Of a stretch of 64,000 nucleotides of DNA, positions 46,386-55,670 are shown piece by piece. The stretch spans positions 682,001 to 746,000 of the forward strand of contig CAWCZY010000007.1 in NCBI GenBank assembly GCA_963800215.1. The letters run 5' to 3'. Each line of letters starts with the position of its first letter. Positions within the stretch are counted from its first letter, which is position 1. The notes under the pieces were generated by a model. That model was not told where the DNA came from. It was given only the letters and a program-made list of their open reading frames with translations, and ran no database searches. The stretch is from JAJPKK01 sp963800215 (GTDB taxonomy: Bacteria; Pseudomonadota; Alphaproteobacteria; Rhizobiales; Xanthobacteraceae). The position numbers and the translations under genes are program-made.

Positions 46386-48047
46386 ATGTGTGAAATGATC
46401 TCTGTCACAAAACCAAGCTGGGTAACCACTTCGACGCTCATCATCGCCATCGCCTTGCTTATCGGCATTGTCCCGGCCAAGCCCGCAACCGCACAGGATT
46501 CGCGGCCGTTGGACATTGTCGGGCAGGCGATCAAAGCCATGGGTGGCGTCGACGCCTTGCGCAGCCTCGGACGCATCGCCGTCAAGGGCGAGGTTCGCCA
46601 CTGGGAGCCGGAGGAATCGTATTCGGCGGGCGGTCCGCCGGTTTTCACGGATCGCTCGACCTTCGCCCTCGCCTGGGACCTGAAGAATGGGATGGCGCGC
46701 ACGGATTGGGACCGCGCGATCCAATTTCCTGCCGTCACCCACGACATCTACGCCGAAATCGTGACGCCGGAACGCGGCTACGCCGACGTCGCCGGCACCG
46801 AACTGGTCATCAACCAATCCGATCTCCCGCCCAAAGGCAAACAGGCGATGTCGGGAATTCGCCTCGCCGCGCATTTGCGTGAGTTGGCGCGCAGTTCGCC
46901 GATCCTGCTGCTCAGGGCGGTCGACGCGCCGCAGAAGTTGATCGCCCTGCCGGACCAGCCGCTCGGCGGCGGAGCGTTTCAAGGCGGCTTCGGCGGCGTC
47001 TTCCCCGCCGTATCCTTGCCGGCCGTCGCATTTGCCGACGGCCGAACGACGTTCACGATCCTGTTCGACCGCGCGACCCACTTGCCGGCGGCGATCCGCA
47101 CCCTCGATGACGATGCCATTCTCGGCGACTCCAATTACGACCTGATCCTCTCGGATTGGCGGCCGGCGGGAGGCGTCCAAGTCGCCCGCTCGCTGACCTA
47201 CACGCTGGACAATATGAGGATCGCGAAGATGGAATACACGGAGGTCGTCGCCAACCCCGTATTCCCCGAGGATATCTTCACCGTTCCCCCGGCGATCATG
47301 GCGACCGCGAAACCTCCGGCAACCCGCGACGTGCCATATCAGTGGGTGTTGCGCCGCCTCAACTTCAACCGCTTCCCCGACAGTGACGCGATCAATTTCA
47401 TGCCCGGTGGCGGCCTCAAGCTCGTCGAGTTGGCGCCCAACGTGCAACAAGTGGTCGGCGGGTCCCACAACGGCCTCATCGTCGCGATGAAGGACTATCT
47501 CGTCGTGTTCGATGCGCCCATCAATGAGTGGCAGTCACGCTTCACCATCGATGCCGCCAAGGCGAAATACCCCGGCAAACCGGTGAAATACCTCGTGCTC
47601 ACGCACCATCATAACGACCACGCCGGCGGCGCGCGGACGTATGTCGCTGAAGGCGCGACCGTCATCGTCCCAGCTCCCGACAAGGCGTTCTTCGAGCAGG
47701 TCTTCAAGGCGCCCCACGCGGTGATCCCGGACGAATTGCAGAAGAATCCGAAGCCTGCGACCGTCATCGAGGTCGCCGATCACATGACCTTGCAGGACGG
47801 CGGAGACGAAATCCGCCTTCACAATGTCGCAAATCCCCATGTCGAGGGCATGCTCATCGGCCACATCGTGAATGGCGATATCTTGTGGATCACCGACATG
47901 TATTCGCCGGCACGCGACAAACGCAAGACCCCCGGCGCCGTCAATCTCTTTGAGAAGCTCGAGCAACTCGGGATCAAGCCGTCCCGCCTCGCCGGCGGCC
48001 ACGGCGGCACCGCAGGCTACGCCGAATTCGAGGCGATCGAGAAGTAG
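46386..48047 (+). CDS. Metallo-beta-lactamase-fold exported hydrolase
   Basis: A 553-residue exported protein. A signal peptide (STLIIAIALLIGIVPAKPAT) is followed by a large N-terminal beta domain of about 300 residues (QAIKAMGGVDALRSLGRIAV, FPAVTHDIYAEIVTPERGYA and others). The MBL-fold domain lies in the C-terminal 200 residues: ELAPNVQQVVGGSHNGLIVA, YLVLTHHHNDHAGGARTYV (H-x-H-x-DH motif), the DGGDEIRLHNVANPHVEGM stretch, and ITDMYSPARD plus LAGGHGGTAGYAE at the end. Substrate unknown; related proteins include secreted lactonases and SoxH-like hydrolases. Its start at ATG 46386 or 46395 is not decided. Confidence 0.85.
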   Translation: MCEMISVTKPSWVTTSTLIIAIALLIGIVPAKPATAQDSRPLDIVGQAIKAMGGVDALRSLGRIAVKGEVRHWEPEESYSAGGPPVFTDRSTFALAWDLKNGMARTDWDRAIQFPAVTHDIYAEIVTPERGYADVAGTELVINQSDLPPKGKQAMSGIRLAAHLRELARSSPILLLRAVDAPQKLIALPDQPLGGGAFQGGFGGVFPAVSLPAVAFADGRTTFTILFDRATHLPAAIRTLDDDAILGDSNYDLILSDWRPAGGVQVARSLTYTLDNMRIAKMEYTEVVANPVFPEDIFTVPPAIMATAKPPATRDVPYQWVLRRLNFNRFPDSDAINFMPGGGLKLVELAPNVQQVVGGSHNGLIVAMKDYLVVFDAPINEWQSRFTIDAAKAKYPGKPVKYLVLTHHHNDHAGGARTYVAEGATVIVPAPDKAFFEQVFKAPHAVIPDELQKNPKPATVIEVADHMTLQDGGDEIRLHNVANPHVEGMLIGHIVNGDILWITDMYSPARDKRKTPGAVNLFEKLEQLGIKPSRLAGGHGGTAGYAEFEAIEK

Positions 48048-48107
48048 CGGTCTGCTCAACACGGCACGCGCCCGCCGGGACCCCGCGAACGATGCGGGGC
48101 CGGCGAA

Positions 48108-48593
48108 TTATCGCCAGCGCTCCATCGCCTGCCGGTGGAGCGACTCGGGCGGAAGTTCGGCCAGCTCCATGCGAATGCCGTTCGGGTCGACGATATTGGA
48201 CAGGATGGCCTTCGTGCCGCTGACGACGATGTCGCCGACGGCAGCTCCGCGCTGTTTGAACATCGCCGTTGCCGCCGCCATGTTGTCCACGTGCACGCCG
48301 AAATGCGTGATGCCGGGTGGCCGTTGTGCCGTCGCGGGCTGCAGCTCCAGGAACGTGTTCTGGCTGATCTGGACATAAACCAGCTGCACCTGCCCCGACG
48401 CATTGGTCAACCGGAATGCTTCCGGAAAGCCCATTGTCTTGGTGTAGTACTCAACCGCTTTGTCGATATCGGGCACGTTGATCCCCACGTGATTCAAGCC
48501 GACGATCCCGTGGTTCGGTGTCTGGTTCTGGGCGAGGGCAGTGGCGGCCAGTCCGAACAGAGTACCGGCCGCGAATAGAGCAAGACCACGCAT
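48108..48593 (-). CDS. VOC-family (glyoxalase/bleomycin-resistance-fold) exported protein
   Basis: A 161-residue protein. A signal peptide (RGLALFAAGTLFGLAATALA) is followed by a VOC domain: GIVGLNHVGINVPDIDKAVE, YYTKTMGFPEAFRLT, LVYVQISQNTFLELQPA, ITHFGVHVDNMAAATAMFKQ and IVDPNGIRMELAELPPESLH. The order and the GINVPD and E-L pair are those of metal-dependent glyoxalase/dioxygenase-type proteins, with His, His and Glu as likely ligands. An exported VOC protein is less common. The 3' end is duplicated at 46122-46214. It lies between the MBL and the alpha/beta-hydrolase genes, converging on the MBL gene. Confidence 0.85.
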   Translation of the reverse strand: MRGLALFAAGTLFGLAATALAQNQTPNHGIVGLNHVGINVPDIDKAVEYYTKTMGFPEAFRLTNASGQVQLVYVQISQNTFLELQPATAQRPPGITHFGVHVDNMAAATAMFKQRGAAVGDIVVSGTKAILSNIVDPNGIRMELAELPPESLHRQAMERWR

Positions 48594-48654
48594 GACAACC
48601 TCCCATGTTTTGAATTCCGCCTCGAGAAACAGGTCACGTCCAGTTCAAGCGGGC

Positions 48655-49392
48655 TTATTTGCTGCAGCCCTTCCCGGTCTCTTCGAACCCATCGAACAAG
48701 CGCCCGGCGCCGGCGCCCGCGAGGGTCTCCAGCCGGTGCGGCTGACCTGCCTCGACGCTGTAGCGTGCGAGCGTACCTTTGGAGCGAAGGAATTCGGCCT
48801 CCCTCTTCATTTCGCTGTGCCACATGTACGGGTCGAATTCCCCGACATACATGAAGACGCACATCTTCGAGATCGCCTGGAGCTTCGCCGCGCTGGGTTC
48901 CCACATGTATCCGGGGAAAGCCGTGACGGAGAGGAAGTATTGGGGATTGGCCGCCGCGATATGCAATGCCGCGATCCCCCCGTTCGACACTCCGGCGATG
49001 TGAAATTTGTCGTCCCGAATTTTATAGTCGGCCAGGATCATTTTCAGGAATTCAGGAAAGATGTCGGCGCCCTCCTCGAAAAACAACTCACCGTCCGGCG
49101 CCGCGGGCGCGACCACGATATAGCCGCGCTTTTCGGCCTCCGCACGGAAGTTGCGATTGAGAATGTTGTCCACCGTGTTCATGTTCTGCGGGCCGCCGCC
49201 CAGGGCCACAATGGCCGGATACGCCTTCGCCGGGTCATAACCATCGGGAAGGACGGTCTTGTAATGAACGGTCGTACCGCCCACCATCATCGTCTTCTCG
49301 AACACTTCCGCCCGGAGCGGTTGGATCAGGAAAGGCATAATCGCCGCCATTACGAGAGCCGGCCGTATCCAATTCGGGTTCTGTTGCTTCAT
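48655..49392 (-). CDS. Exported alpha/beta hydrolase (dienelactone-hydrolase/esterase-like)
   Basis: A 245-residue protein with a signal peptide (about residues 1-28). The core has YPAIVALGGGPQNMNTVDNI, RGYIVVAPAAPDGELFFEEG, and the nucleophile elbow FHIAGVSNGGIAALHIAAA (Ser in GVSNGG). CVFMYVGEFDPYMWHSE carries the likely acid, and the His is at GQPHRLETL. This is the plan of predicted esterase/PHB-depolymerase-like enzymes. It lies 37 bases downstream of the NHL gene on the same strand and about 60 bases before the VOC gene, so the three may form an operon. Substrate unknown. Confidence 0.82.
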   Translation of the reverse strand: MKQQNPNWIRPALVMAAIMPFLIQPLRAEVFEKTMMVGGTTVHYKTVLPDGYDPAKAYPAIVALGGGPQNMNTVDNILNRNFRAEAEKRGYIVVAPAAPDGELFFEEGADIFPEFLKMILADYKIRDDKFHIAGVSNGGIAALHIAAANPQYFLSVTAFPGYMWEPSAAKLQAISKMCVFMYVGEFDPYMWHSEMKREAEFLRSKGTLARYSVEAGQPHRLETLAGAGAGRLFDGFEETGKGCSK

Positions 49393-49429
49393 CTGGAGTC
49401 TCCCGCCTCATCGAGCCTTGCGACGCCTT

Positions 49430-50516
49430 CTAATCCTTGACGTATTTCGTCACGCCCCGCACCGTCGCTTCCGCGGTGTACAGGTTGCCGGCGGCATCGA
49501 TGGCGATCCCTTCTCCCATGGCGCCGTCGGGAGAATCGGTCTTGTGCGGCGGCACGAACATCGTCACCTTGCCGTCCTTCAAACTCCCGATGCGAATGCC
49601 CCTGAGCCAGCCCGGGTGGACCTTCGGCGTCGATTCGGAGTCGGCCGCATAGATCATGTCGTTGCCGTCGATCGCCAGCCCGCTCGCGCGGCTGAACTCG
49701 CGATATTCGCCGAGATACTTCCCGTCCTTGGTCAGGATCTGGATGCGATGGTTGTGGCGGTCGGCGACGATCAGCCGCCCCTGGGAATCGAACTTGAGCG
49801 CATGCGGCGTGCGGAACTCGCCCGGGCCTGTTCCGGTCTTGCCGATGATCCTCAGGAACTTGCCGTTGCGGTCGAACACCGAGATGCGCCCGACGAGATT
49901 CGGGTCCTCGACATTGGTATGGCTCTCGGCCACGTAAACGTCGCCATTGGCAGGGTCGGTGACGACGTCGGTCGGCTCGGTCAGCGCGTCCGGCGGATTT
50001 CCCCGCACGCCCGGCTTGCCCAGCGTCATCAGCACCTTGCCTTCGGGGCTGAATTTGACGACGACGCTGCCCTTGTTGTCCTCTCCCGGAAACTTCTTGA
50101 GCTCGGCGGCGCTCGCGGCGCGCGCGTCGGTCACCCACACATTGCCGTCTCGATCGACATGGATGCCGTGCGGCCACACGAACATTCCGCCGCCAAAACT
50201 CCTGATCTCTTTGCCCGATTCGTCGAAATGGTGGACCGGGTTCGCCTTGGTGCCGAGGCAGCCCGGGGCGGTCCCCGGCGAGCAACGGTCGGTCGCCCAC
50301 ACGGACTTGCCATCGCGGTCGATGGCGACGCCGTTGGACCCGCCCCAGGGCCTTTTCTCCAGGGTGAGCTGCGCCCAATCGCGGATCACGCGATAGGGAT
50401 TGGCGCCGCTGTTGACGGGCGCAACGTCCTGCGCCCGGGCGTGGCCTCCTTCGCACGGCCATCCACACGACGACCGCCGCGGCAAACCAACCTCTCGCGA
50501 AAGCTGACCTCGACAT
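49430..50516 (-). CDS. NHL-repeat exported protein; one frameshift behind the leader
   Basis: The start is ATG 50516, with GGGAG 8 bases upstream, giving a signal sequence (SRSAFARGWFAAAVVVW). A surplus base near 50456 changes the frame; after removal the chain reads WMACEGGHARAQDVAP and on. The WMAC stretch could be a lipoprotein cleavage site. The body is a six-bladed NHL/SMP-30-like propeller: SNGVAIDRDGKSVWATDR, FVWPHGIHVDRDGNVWVTDA, EPTDVVTDPANGDVYVAESH, FRTPHALKFDSQGRLIVADR, SGLAIDGNDMIYAADSES and GEGIAIDAAGNLYTAEAT. Peptidyl-glycine lyases and lactonases share this fold; no catalytic set is certain here. Confidence 0.82.
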
Positions 50517-50684
50517 CGCAGCGCTCCCTCGTATGAAAGTCTCTTGCGGCTTCGATCTTGCTCTTGGCGACGCCGCCTTGTCGGCCGATTGTGCAACTTT
50601 CCGGCCCCCGGCGACAATGGCGTTGACGAGGGGGAATGACGACGAAGACGCCCTTCGAGGGCGGACAATTGAAGGGAGGAGATC

Positions 50685-51614
50685 ATGAATGTACCCCGGA
50701 GCTTCCTGTTGTTGGTGACGCTGGCGGCAGCGGCTGCGACGCCGGCCCTGGGGCAAGCGGCGGCTCCCGCGGCCGGCCCGGCCAATAGCGGTACGCCGAG
50801 CGCGGCGTCCATCCCGGATTTCTCCGGCATATGGTCCCATCCCTATCTCACCGGCTTCGAGAAACCGTTCTCCGGTCCCGGCCCCGTGTTGAACAGGTCG
50901 CGCTCGCCCAACGGGGTGGCCAATTTCCAGATGCTGGTCGGCGATTACACCAATCCGATCTTGCAGCCCTGGGCGGCGGAAGTGGTGAAGAAACACGGCG
51001 AAATCTCGTTGACCGGCCTGGGCTATCCGACGCCGAGCAATCAGTGTTGGCCGGGCGGCGTGCCCTACGTATTTTGGGATTTCTTGATGCAGATGATCCA
51101 GGAGCCGGACCAGATCACGATGATCTACCGCCACGGCAACGAAGTCCGCCACGTGCGCATGAACGAGGCGCATCCGGCGCATCCGGCGCCGTCCTGGTAT
51201 GGGGATTCCGTCGGCCGCTACGAAGGCGGCACGCTGGTGATCGATACGGTGGGAATCAAGGTCGGGCCGTTTGCCATGGTCGACATGTACGGCACGCCGC
51301 ACACCGAGGCTTTGCATGTGGTGGAACGCTATCGGCTGATCGACTACGACGCCGCCAAAGAGGCGATCGCGCGCAACGAAAAAGAGAATTTCCGCGCCGG
51401 TCAGGACAGCTTCGACCCCAATTACCGGGGCAAGGTGCTGCAGCTCCAATTCACCGTCGAGGATCCAGGCGCCTTTACCATGCCGTGGTCGTCGATGATC
51501 ACGTATCGGCGCGCCTCAGGCGACTGGACCGACCTGATCTGCGCCGAAAACCCCCATGAATACTACAGCGGAAAGGATACCGCGGTCCCGAAGGCGGACA
51601 AACCAGATTTCTGA
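50685..51614 (+). CDS. Exported protein with a FSGIW domain, unknown function
   Basis: A 309-residue exported protein with a signal peptide (RSFLLLVTLAAAAATPALG) and an Ala/Pro-rich linker leading to IPDFSGIWSHPYLTGFEKPF. It then has NQCWPGGVPYVFWDFLMQMI, QEPDQITMIYRHGNEVRHVR, SWYGDSVGRYEGGTLVIDTV and HTEALHVVERYRLIDYDAAK. This architecture is widespread among Bradyrhizobium, sphingomonads and acidobacteria as secreted proteins of unknown role. It shares its plan with the protein at 32139-32999. ATG 50685 is preceded by GGGAGGAGATC, an excellent site. The gene is divergent from the NHL gene. Confidence 0.8.
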   Translation: MNVPRSFLLLVTLAAAAATPALGQAAAPAAGPANSGTPSAASIPDFSGIWSHPYLTGFEKPFSGPGPVLNRSRSPNGVANFQMLVGDYTNPILQPWAAEVVKKHGEISLTGLGYPTPSNQCWPGGVPYVFWDFLMQMIQEPDQITMIYRHGNEVRHVRMNEAHPAHPAPSWYGDSVGRYEGGTLVIDTVGIKVGPFAMVDMYGTPHTEALHVVERYRLIDYDAAKEAIARNEKENFRAGQDSFDPNYRGKVLQLQFTVEDPGAFTMPWSSMITYRRASGDWTDLICAENPHEYYSGKDTAVPKADKPDF

Positions 51615-51676
51615 AGGCCGGCATGGCCGCTCGGTGCCGCACGCCTGCGCCCCGTACCCCGATCAATACTAGTCTA

Positions 51677-53527
51677 GTTTCTGTCGCAAAAGGCAAAATA
51701 GCGGGGCAGAATCGGCATTTTCAGCGTTTTTCGGCAGCAAGTTTTGCTTGCCAGTGGGAGGCGCGATGTCTTTCATTTGAGGGATGATTCGCCACCACAT
51801 CGAAGAGTCTGCCGATATCGTGGGCTGGTCGGAGAGCGAAGCGGCTCGCCTGCGGCCGGCGGTTCTCGGCTGGGTGAGTTGAGCCGTGGCGCGGCCGGCG
51901 GCGCGGCAGATGAGCTTTGCCGATCTCGAACTGCTGCGGCAGGGCGTGCGGCTTGAGCCGTTGCTGCAGGCGATCTGTGATTTTCTCGATAAGCAACCGG
52001 CGTTGATCGAGCGGGTGCGCTGCGACCTCTTGCGCGGCCTGAATGAGCCGGACAAGGGTCGCCGCGGCCTCACCGCGCCGCAGGTGTTGCGCGCGCTCGT
52101 TCTGATGCGCCTGAAGAACTGGGATTATCGCGAGCTGCGCGAACGCATCGCCGATGGGATAACGCTGCGCCGGTTCACCGACTTCTACTGCGAGGATGTG
52201 CCCAAGCACGACGCCTTCAACCGCAGCTTCAACCGGCTGACGCCGGCGACACTCAAGGCCATAAATGACCTCGTCGTGGGGGCTGCCGTGAAGCTCGGCG
52301 TGGAGGACGGCAGCAAGCTGCGGGTCGATACCACGGTGGTGGAGACCGACATTCATCATCCGACCGACAATACCTTGCTGTGGGACGTGGTGCGGGTCCT
52401 CACGCGGCTCCTCGGCCGGCTCGCCGAGGCGCTGGAACTGCGGCGCATTGCGGGTTTTCGCAATCGCTCGCGTGCTGCGCATCGGCGCATGTACGAGATT
52501 CAACGCATGACGACGCGGCAACGTCAGGGCGCCGGATCGCAACAGACCGCGGCCTACCGGGCGCTGATCGCGATTGCCGAGGAGGTGGTGGCGAGCGCCA
52601 GGATGGCGCTTGACGATACCGCTGGGATGCGAGGCAAGGACCCGCTCACCGCCCTGAACATCAAGGCCCTGCGCGACGAGATCGCGCATTATTGCGCGCT
52701 CGGCACGCGCGTCATCGACCAGGCGCGCCGCCGTGTGCTCAATGGTGAACAGGTGCCCACATCTGATAAGATCTATTCGATCTTCGAACCGCACACCGAC
52801 CTGATCAAGCGCGGCAAGGTGCGTGCACCAGTCGAGTTCGGTCACAAAGTATTTCTCGCCGAAAGCGCCAGAGGATTGATCACCCAGTATGAGGTGCTCA
52901 CGGGCAATCCGGCGGACGAAGTCCATGTGGCTCCGTCGCTCAAGCGTCACCGCCGCATCTTCCGCCGTCCACCCGCCCTCTACGGCGCCGATCGCGGCTT
53001 CTTCAGCGAGAACAACGTCGCCGTTTGCGCGGGCGGCGGCGTCGCCACGGTGAGCATTCCGCAGCGCGGTGGCTGCAAGACGCCGCAACGCCGGGCTTAC
53101 GAACGATCGCCGGCGTTCAAGCAAGGCCAGCGCTTCCGTGCCGGCATCGAGGGGCGCATCTCGGTGTTGATGCGTGGCCGCGGCATGAAGCGCTGTCGCG
53201 CCGAAGGCGCCGAGCGCTTCGCGCTGTTTGTCGGTGCCGCAGTGCTCGCCGACAATCTCATGATCATCGGAAAACTGTTGACCAACCGCTCGAGACGCTG
53301 CCGCAAAACCAACCGACAGTTCGTTAGCTGACCGGCGACGAGGCAAAAAAGAAACCGCCGCCCTCATCCCGACGCCCCGCACAACTGCTCCTCGCACACG
53401 CCAGCCCATGCCGAAAGTGGCGCGAGAAGCGCTCGCAAATTCACCCGCGTGCTAGTACAGTTATGCCGATGAAATAGGCACAACTCACCTGCCCGCGCTC
53501 AAAGTCCACCAATTTCGCGACAGAAAC
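51677..53527 (+). mobile_element. ISNCY-type insertion sequence, complete (about 1.85 kb)
   Basis: The ends GTTTCTGTCGC (51677-51687 and, inverted, 53517-53527) match perfectly over 11 bases and continue with an AAA after one mismatch. TAGTCTA is directly repeated outside both ends (51670-51676 and 53528-53534). The single transposase is intact, so the element may be mobile. It landed at the end of the serine hydrolase gene, whose TAG stop lies in the right-hand duplication, so the gene is not broken. Confidence 0.88.
51886..53331 (+). CDS. ISNCY-type transposase
   Basis: A 481-residue transposase related to the ISDol1-like group of IS not in a named family. It begins with a helical region (FADLELLRQGVRLEPLLQAI), followed by RRGLTAPQVLRALVLMRLKN, WDYRELRERIADGITLRRFT and YCEDVPKHDAFNRSFNRLTP. 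The catalytic part has SKLRVDTTVVETDIHHPTDN (first Asp), KVRAPVEFGHKVFLAESARG, PPALYGADRGFFSENN (second Asp) and a late acidic stretch before the end. Starts at GTG 51886 or ATG 51910 are both possible. Confidence 0.88.
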   Translation: MARPAARQMSFADLELLRQGVRLEPLLQAICDFLDKQPALIERVRCDLLRGLNEPDKGRRGLTAPQVLRALVLMRLKNWDYRELRERIADGITLRRFTDFYCEDVPKHDAFNRSFNRLTPATLKAINDLVVGAAVKLGVEDGSKLRVDTTVVETDIHHPTDNTLLWDVVRVLTRLLGRLAEALELRRIAGFRNRSRAAHRRMYEIQRMTTRQRQGAGSQQTAAYRALIAIAEEVVASARMALDDTAGMRGKDPLTALNIKALRDEIAHYCALGTRVIDQARRRVLNGEQVPTSDKIYSIFEPHTDLIKRGKVRAPVEFGHKVFLAESARGLITQYEVLTGNPADEVHVAPSLKRHRRIFRRPPALYGADRGFFSENNVAVCAGGGVATVSIPQRGGCKTPQRRAYERSPAFKQGQRFRAGIEGRISVLMRGRGMKRCRAEGAERFALFVGAAVLADNLMIIGKLLTNRSRRCRKTNRQFVS

Positions 53528-53531
53528 TAGT

Positions 53532-54755
53532 CTAAGCCGCGGCATAGGCCTGAATCAGGGCGTCGAACTTGAACCACATGGCGTCGAGGTCGAGGCCGAG
53601 GCCGCGGTTTGAGAGTACCACGACGGTGTGGTTGCCGCCGAAGTCGTTGTGGTAGTCGGTGCGAAATCCGCCCCAGTAGCCGGCATGCCCGAATCCTCCG
53701 ACGCGACCGGACCGGTCCATGAACAAGGCCCAGCCGAGGCCGTAGGGATTGGTCTTGCCGTCGCGGGTCTTCGACGGCGTCAGCACGCGCCGCATCGTCT
53801 CCGGCGTCAGGAACCGGTTGGTGCGGACCGCCGTGTCCCAATTGGCCATGTCGGCGATGTTGCTCCAGATCGCGCCGTCGCCGACTTCGAGGTGCTGCTC
53901 GTGGCGTTCCGGGGCGGTGCCCCAGTTTTCCACCCACGCCTTGTTCTTGAATTCGTAGCCGAGCGCGTTGTTGCAGGGATGCTCGGAGCGCGCCGGTACG
54001 CTCGCCGGGCTGTCATAGATGAAAGTGTCGACCATTCCGGCCGGCGCGAAGATTTCGTCCCGCATGAAGCGGGCGAACGGCTTGCCGGCGACGCGCTCGA
54101 TCACCACTGCCATCAGCAGGAAATTGGTGTTGTTGTATTCGTATTTGCGGCCAGTCGGAAAGCGCAGCGGAAACCCCCGCAGCTGACGCGCGAATTCGGC
54201 GGGATAGTCCTCGCTGACCCAATAGGTCTTGTTGCTCATGGGGACGTTCTTCAGGTCGAAATAGCTGGGCAGGCCGGAAATGTGATGCAGCATGTCGCTG
54301 ATGCGGACCGGCTCCTTGGCGTATTGCGGCAATTCCGGGATGTATTTGCGGATATCGTCGTCGACCGAGACGAGGCCGCGCTGCGCGAGCATGAGAAGCG
54401 CGGTCGCGGTGAACGTCTTCGACACCGAGGCGATCTCGAACCTGGTCCAGCGGGTGATGGGCGCGCGGGTGCGCAGGTCGGCGAGGCCATACCCCTTCAT
54501 CAGGAGGACGCGGCCGGGCTTGGTCAGCAGCACGGCGAGACCGGGATCGGTCGGCTTGACGCCGGTCTTCTGCACGAGAGCGTCGACGGCGGCCTCGAGC
54601 CCGGCCGGATCGTTACGCGCCTCCGCTCGGAGCGCCGCGGCGGCCGCGAGGGGCGCCAGCGCAACACCGGCGCCCATCCCCAGCACATGCCGGCGGGTGG
54701 GAACAAGGGCGGCGCGCGCCTCCACCCGTCCCGCGCGTGGATCGCTGGTGGTCAT
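53532..54755 (-). CDS. Exported serine beta-lactamase-like hydrolase (class C/esterase EstB type)
   Basis: A 407-residue protein with a twin-arginine-like leader (PTRRHVLGMGAGVALAPLAA). The beta-lactamase/transpeptidase fold shows FEIASVSKTFTATALLMLAQ (S-x-x-K with nucleophile Ser), the Tyr motif YEYNNTNFLLMAVVIERVAG and the third motif region GGFGHAGYWGGF (H-x-G in place of K-T-G). This is the plan of class C-like esterases and D-aminopeptidases rather than true beta-lactamases. ATG 54755 has GGAGAGGGG just upstream. Its stop codon TAG (53532-53534) is part of the duplication made by the neighbouring ISNCY element, so the protein is complete. Confidence 0.87.
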   Translation of the reverse strand: MTTSDPRAGRVEARAALVPTRRHVLGMGAGVALAPLAAAAALRAEARNDPAGLEAAVDALVQKTGVKPTDPGLAVLLTKPGRVLLMKGYGLADLRTRAPITRWTRFEIASVSKTFTATALLMLAQRGLVSVDDDIRKYIPELPQYAKEPVRISDMLHHISGLPSYFDLKNVPMSNKTYWVSEDYPAEFARQLRGFPLRFPTGRKYEYNNTNFLLMAVVIERVAGKPFARFMRDEIFAPAGMVDTFIYDSPASVPARSEHPCNNALGYEFKNKAWVENWGTAPERHEQHLEVGDGAIWSNIADMANWDTAVRTNRFLTPETMRRVLTPSKTRDGKTNPYGLGWALFMDRSGRVGGFGHAGYWGGFRTDYHNDFGGNHTVVVLSNRGLGLDLDAMWFKFDALIQAYAAA

Positions 54756-55013
54756 TGACCCCTCTCCGGACCGCGGCACCATCCTCGGATGGCGCTTCGG
54801 TCTCTTGATTTGCGCATGACCTCGCGATCATGCGCCTTCTCGCCCCACCAGAGTTCCGCCGGATCGATGTCGCCGGTCGAGCCGGCGACCAGCGAAGGTA
54901 GCAGCTTTCGGGACCGGGCGTGAAGGCCCGCGTCGGCGTCGATTGCGCCGGAAACGATTCCGCCGTACCACCCATGGCTGGCGCATGATCCCGAAAGGCG
55001 GCAGAGTTCCGGC

Positions 55014-55670
55014 ATGACCCCGCGCAGACGTGCCGCCATTCTGGTTTCCGGTCGCGGCGCCAACATGGCGGCACTGATCGCGGCCGCGAAACGGCCGGAC
55101 TATCCGGCGGATATCGCGCTCGTCCTGTCCAATCGCCCGCAGGCCGGCGCGCTCGACCGCGCCCGGGACGAAGGGATCGCCACCTTCGTCGTCGATCATG
55201 TGGAATACGGCAAGGACCGGGAGGCGTTCGAACACGCGGTGCAGGCGGTGCTCGAAGCCCACCGCATCGAGATCGTGTGCCTGGCCGGCTTCATGCGGCT
55301 GCTGACGCCGTCGCTGGTGTCGCACTGGAGCGGGCGCATGCTCAATATCCACCCTGCCCTGCTGCCGGCCTTCCGCGGCCTCCACACCCACGAGCGCGCG
55401 CTCGCGGCGGGCGTGAAGATCCACGGCGCCACCGTGCACTTCGTCGTGCCGGAGGTGGATAGCGGACCGATCGTGGCCCAGGCGGCGGTGCCGGTTCTCG
55501 ACGGCGACACCGCGGACACGCTGGCCGACCGCGTGCTCGCGGTCGAGCTGCGGCTTTATCCACTGGCCCTCGCCCTGGTCGCCGGCGGCAAGGTGCGGAT
55601 CGCCGGGAGCACCGTGATCGGCGACGCCGCGGTTTCGGCGGCAGCGCGGCTGATCGTGCCCGACGGTTAG
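55014..55670 (+). CDS. purN: Phosphoribosylglycinamide formyltransferase
   Basis: A 218-residue enzyme that moves a formyl group from 10-formyl-tetrahydrofolate to glycinamide ribonucleotide, step three of purine synthesis. It has AAILVSGRGANMAALIAAAK near the start, LVLSNRPQAGALDRARDEGI, EIVCLAGFMRLLTPSLVSHW, then the active-site region RMLNIHPALLPAFRGLHTHE (Asn, His) and VKIHGATVHFVVPEVDSGPI (the Asp in EVDSGPI). Length is normal. In many proteobacteria purM lies just upstream; here the neighbour is the serine hydrolase on the other strand, so the usual pair is separated. Confidence 0.95.
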   Translation: MTPRRRAAILVSGRGANMAALIAAAKRPDYPADIALVLSNRPQAGALDRARDEGIATFVVDHVEYGKDREAFEHAVQAVLEAHRIEIVCLAGFMRLLTPSLVSHWSGRMLNIHPALLPAFRGLHTHERALAAGVKIHGATVHFVVPEVDSGPIVAQAAVPVLDGDTADTLADRVLAVELRLYPLALALVAGGKVRIAGSTVIGDAAVSAAARLIVPDG

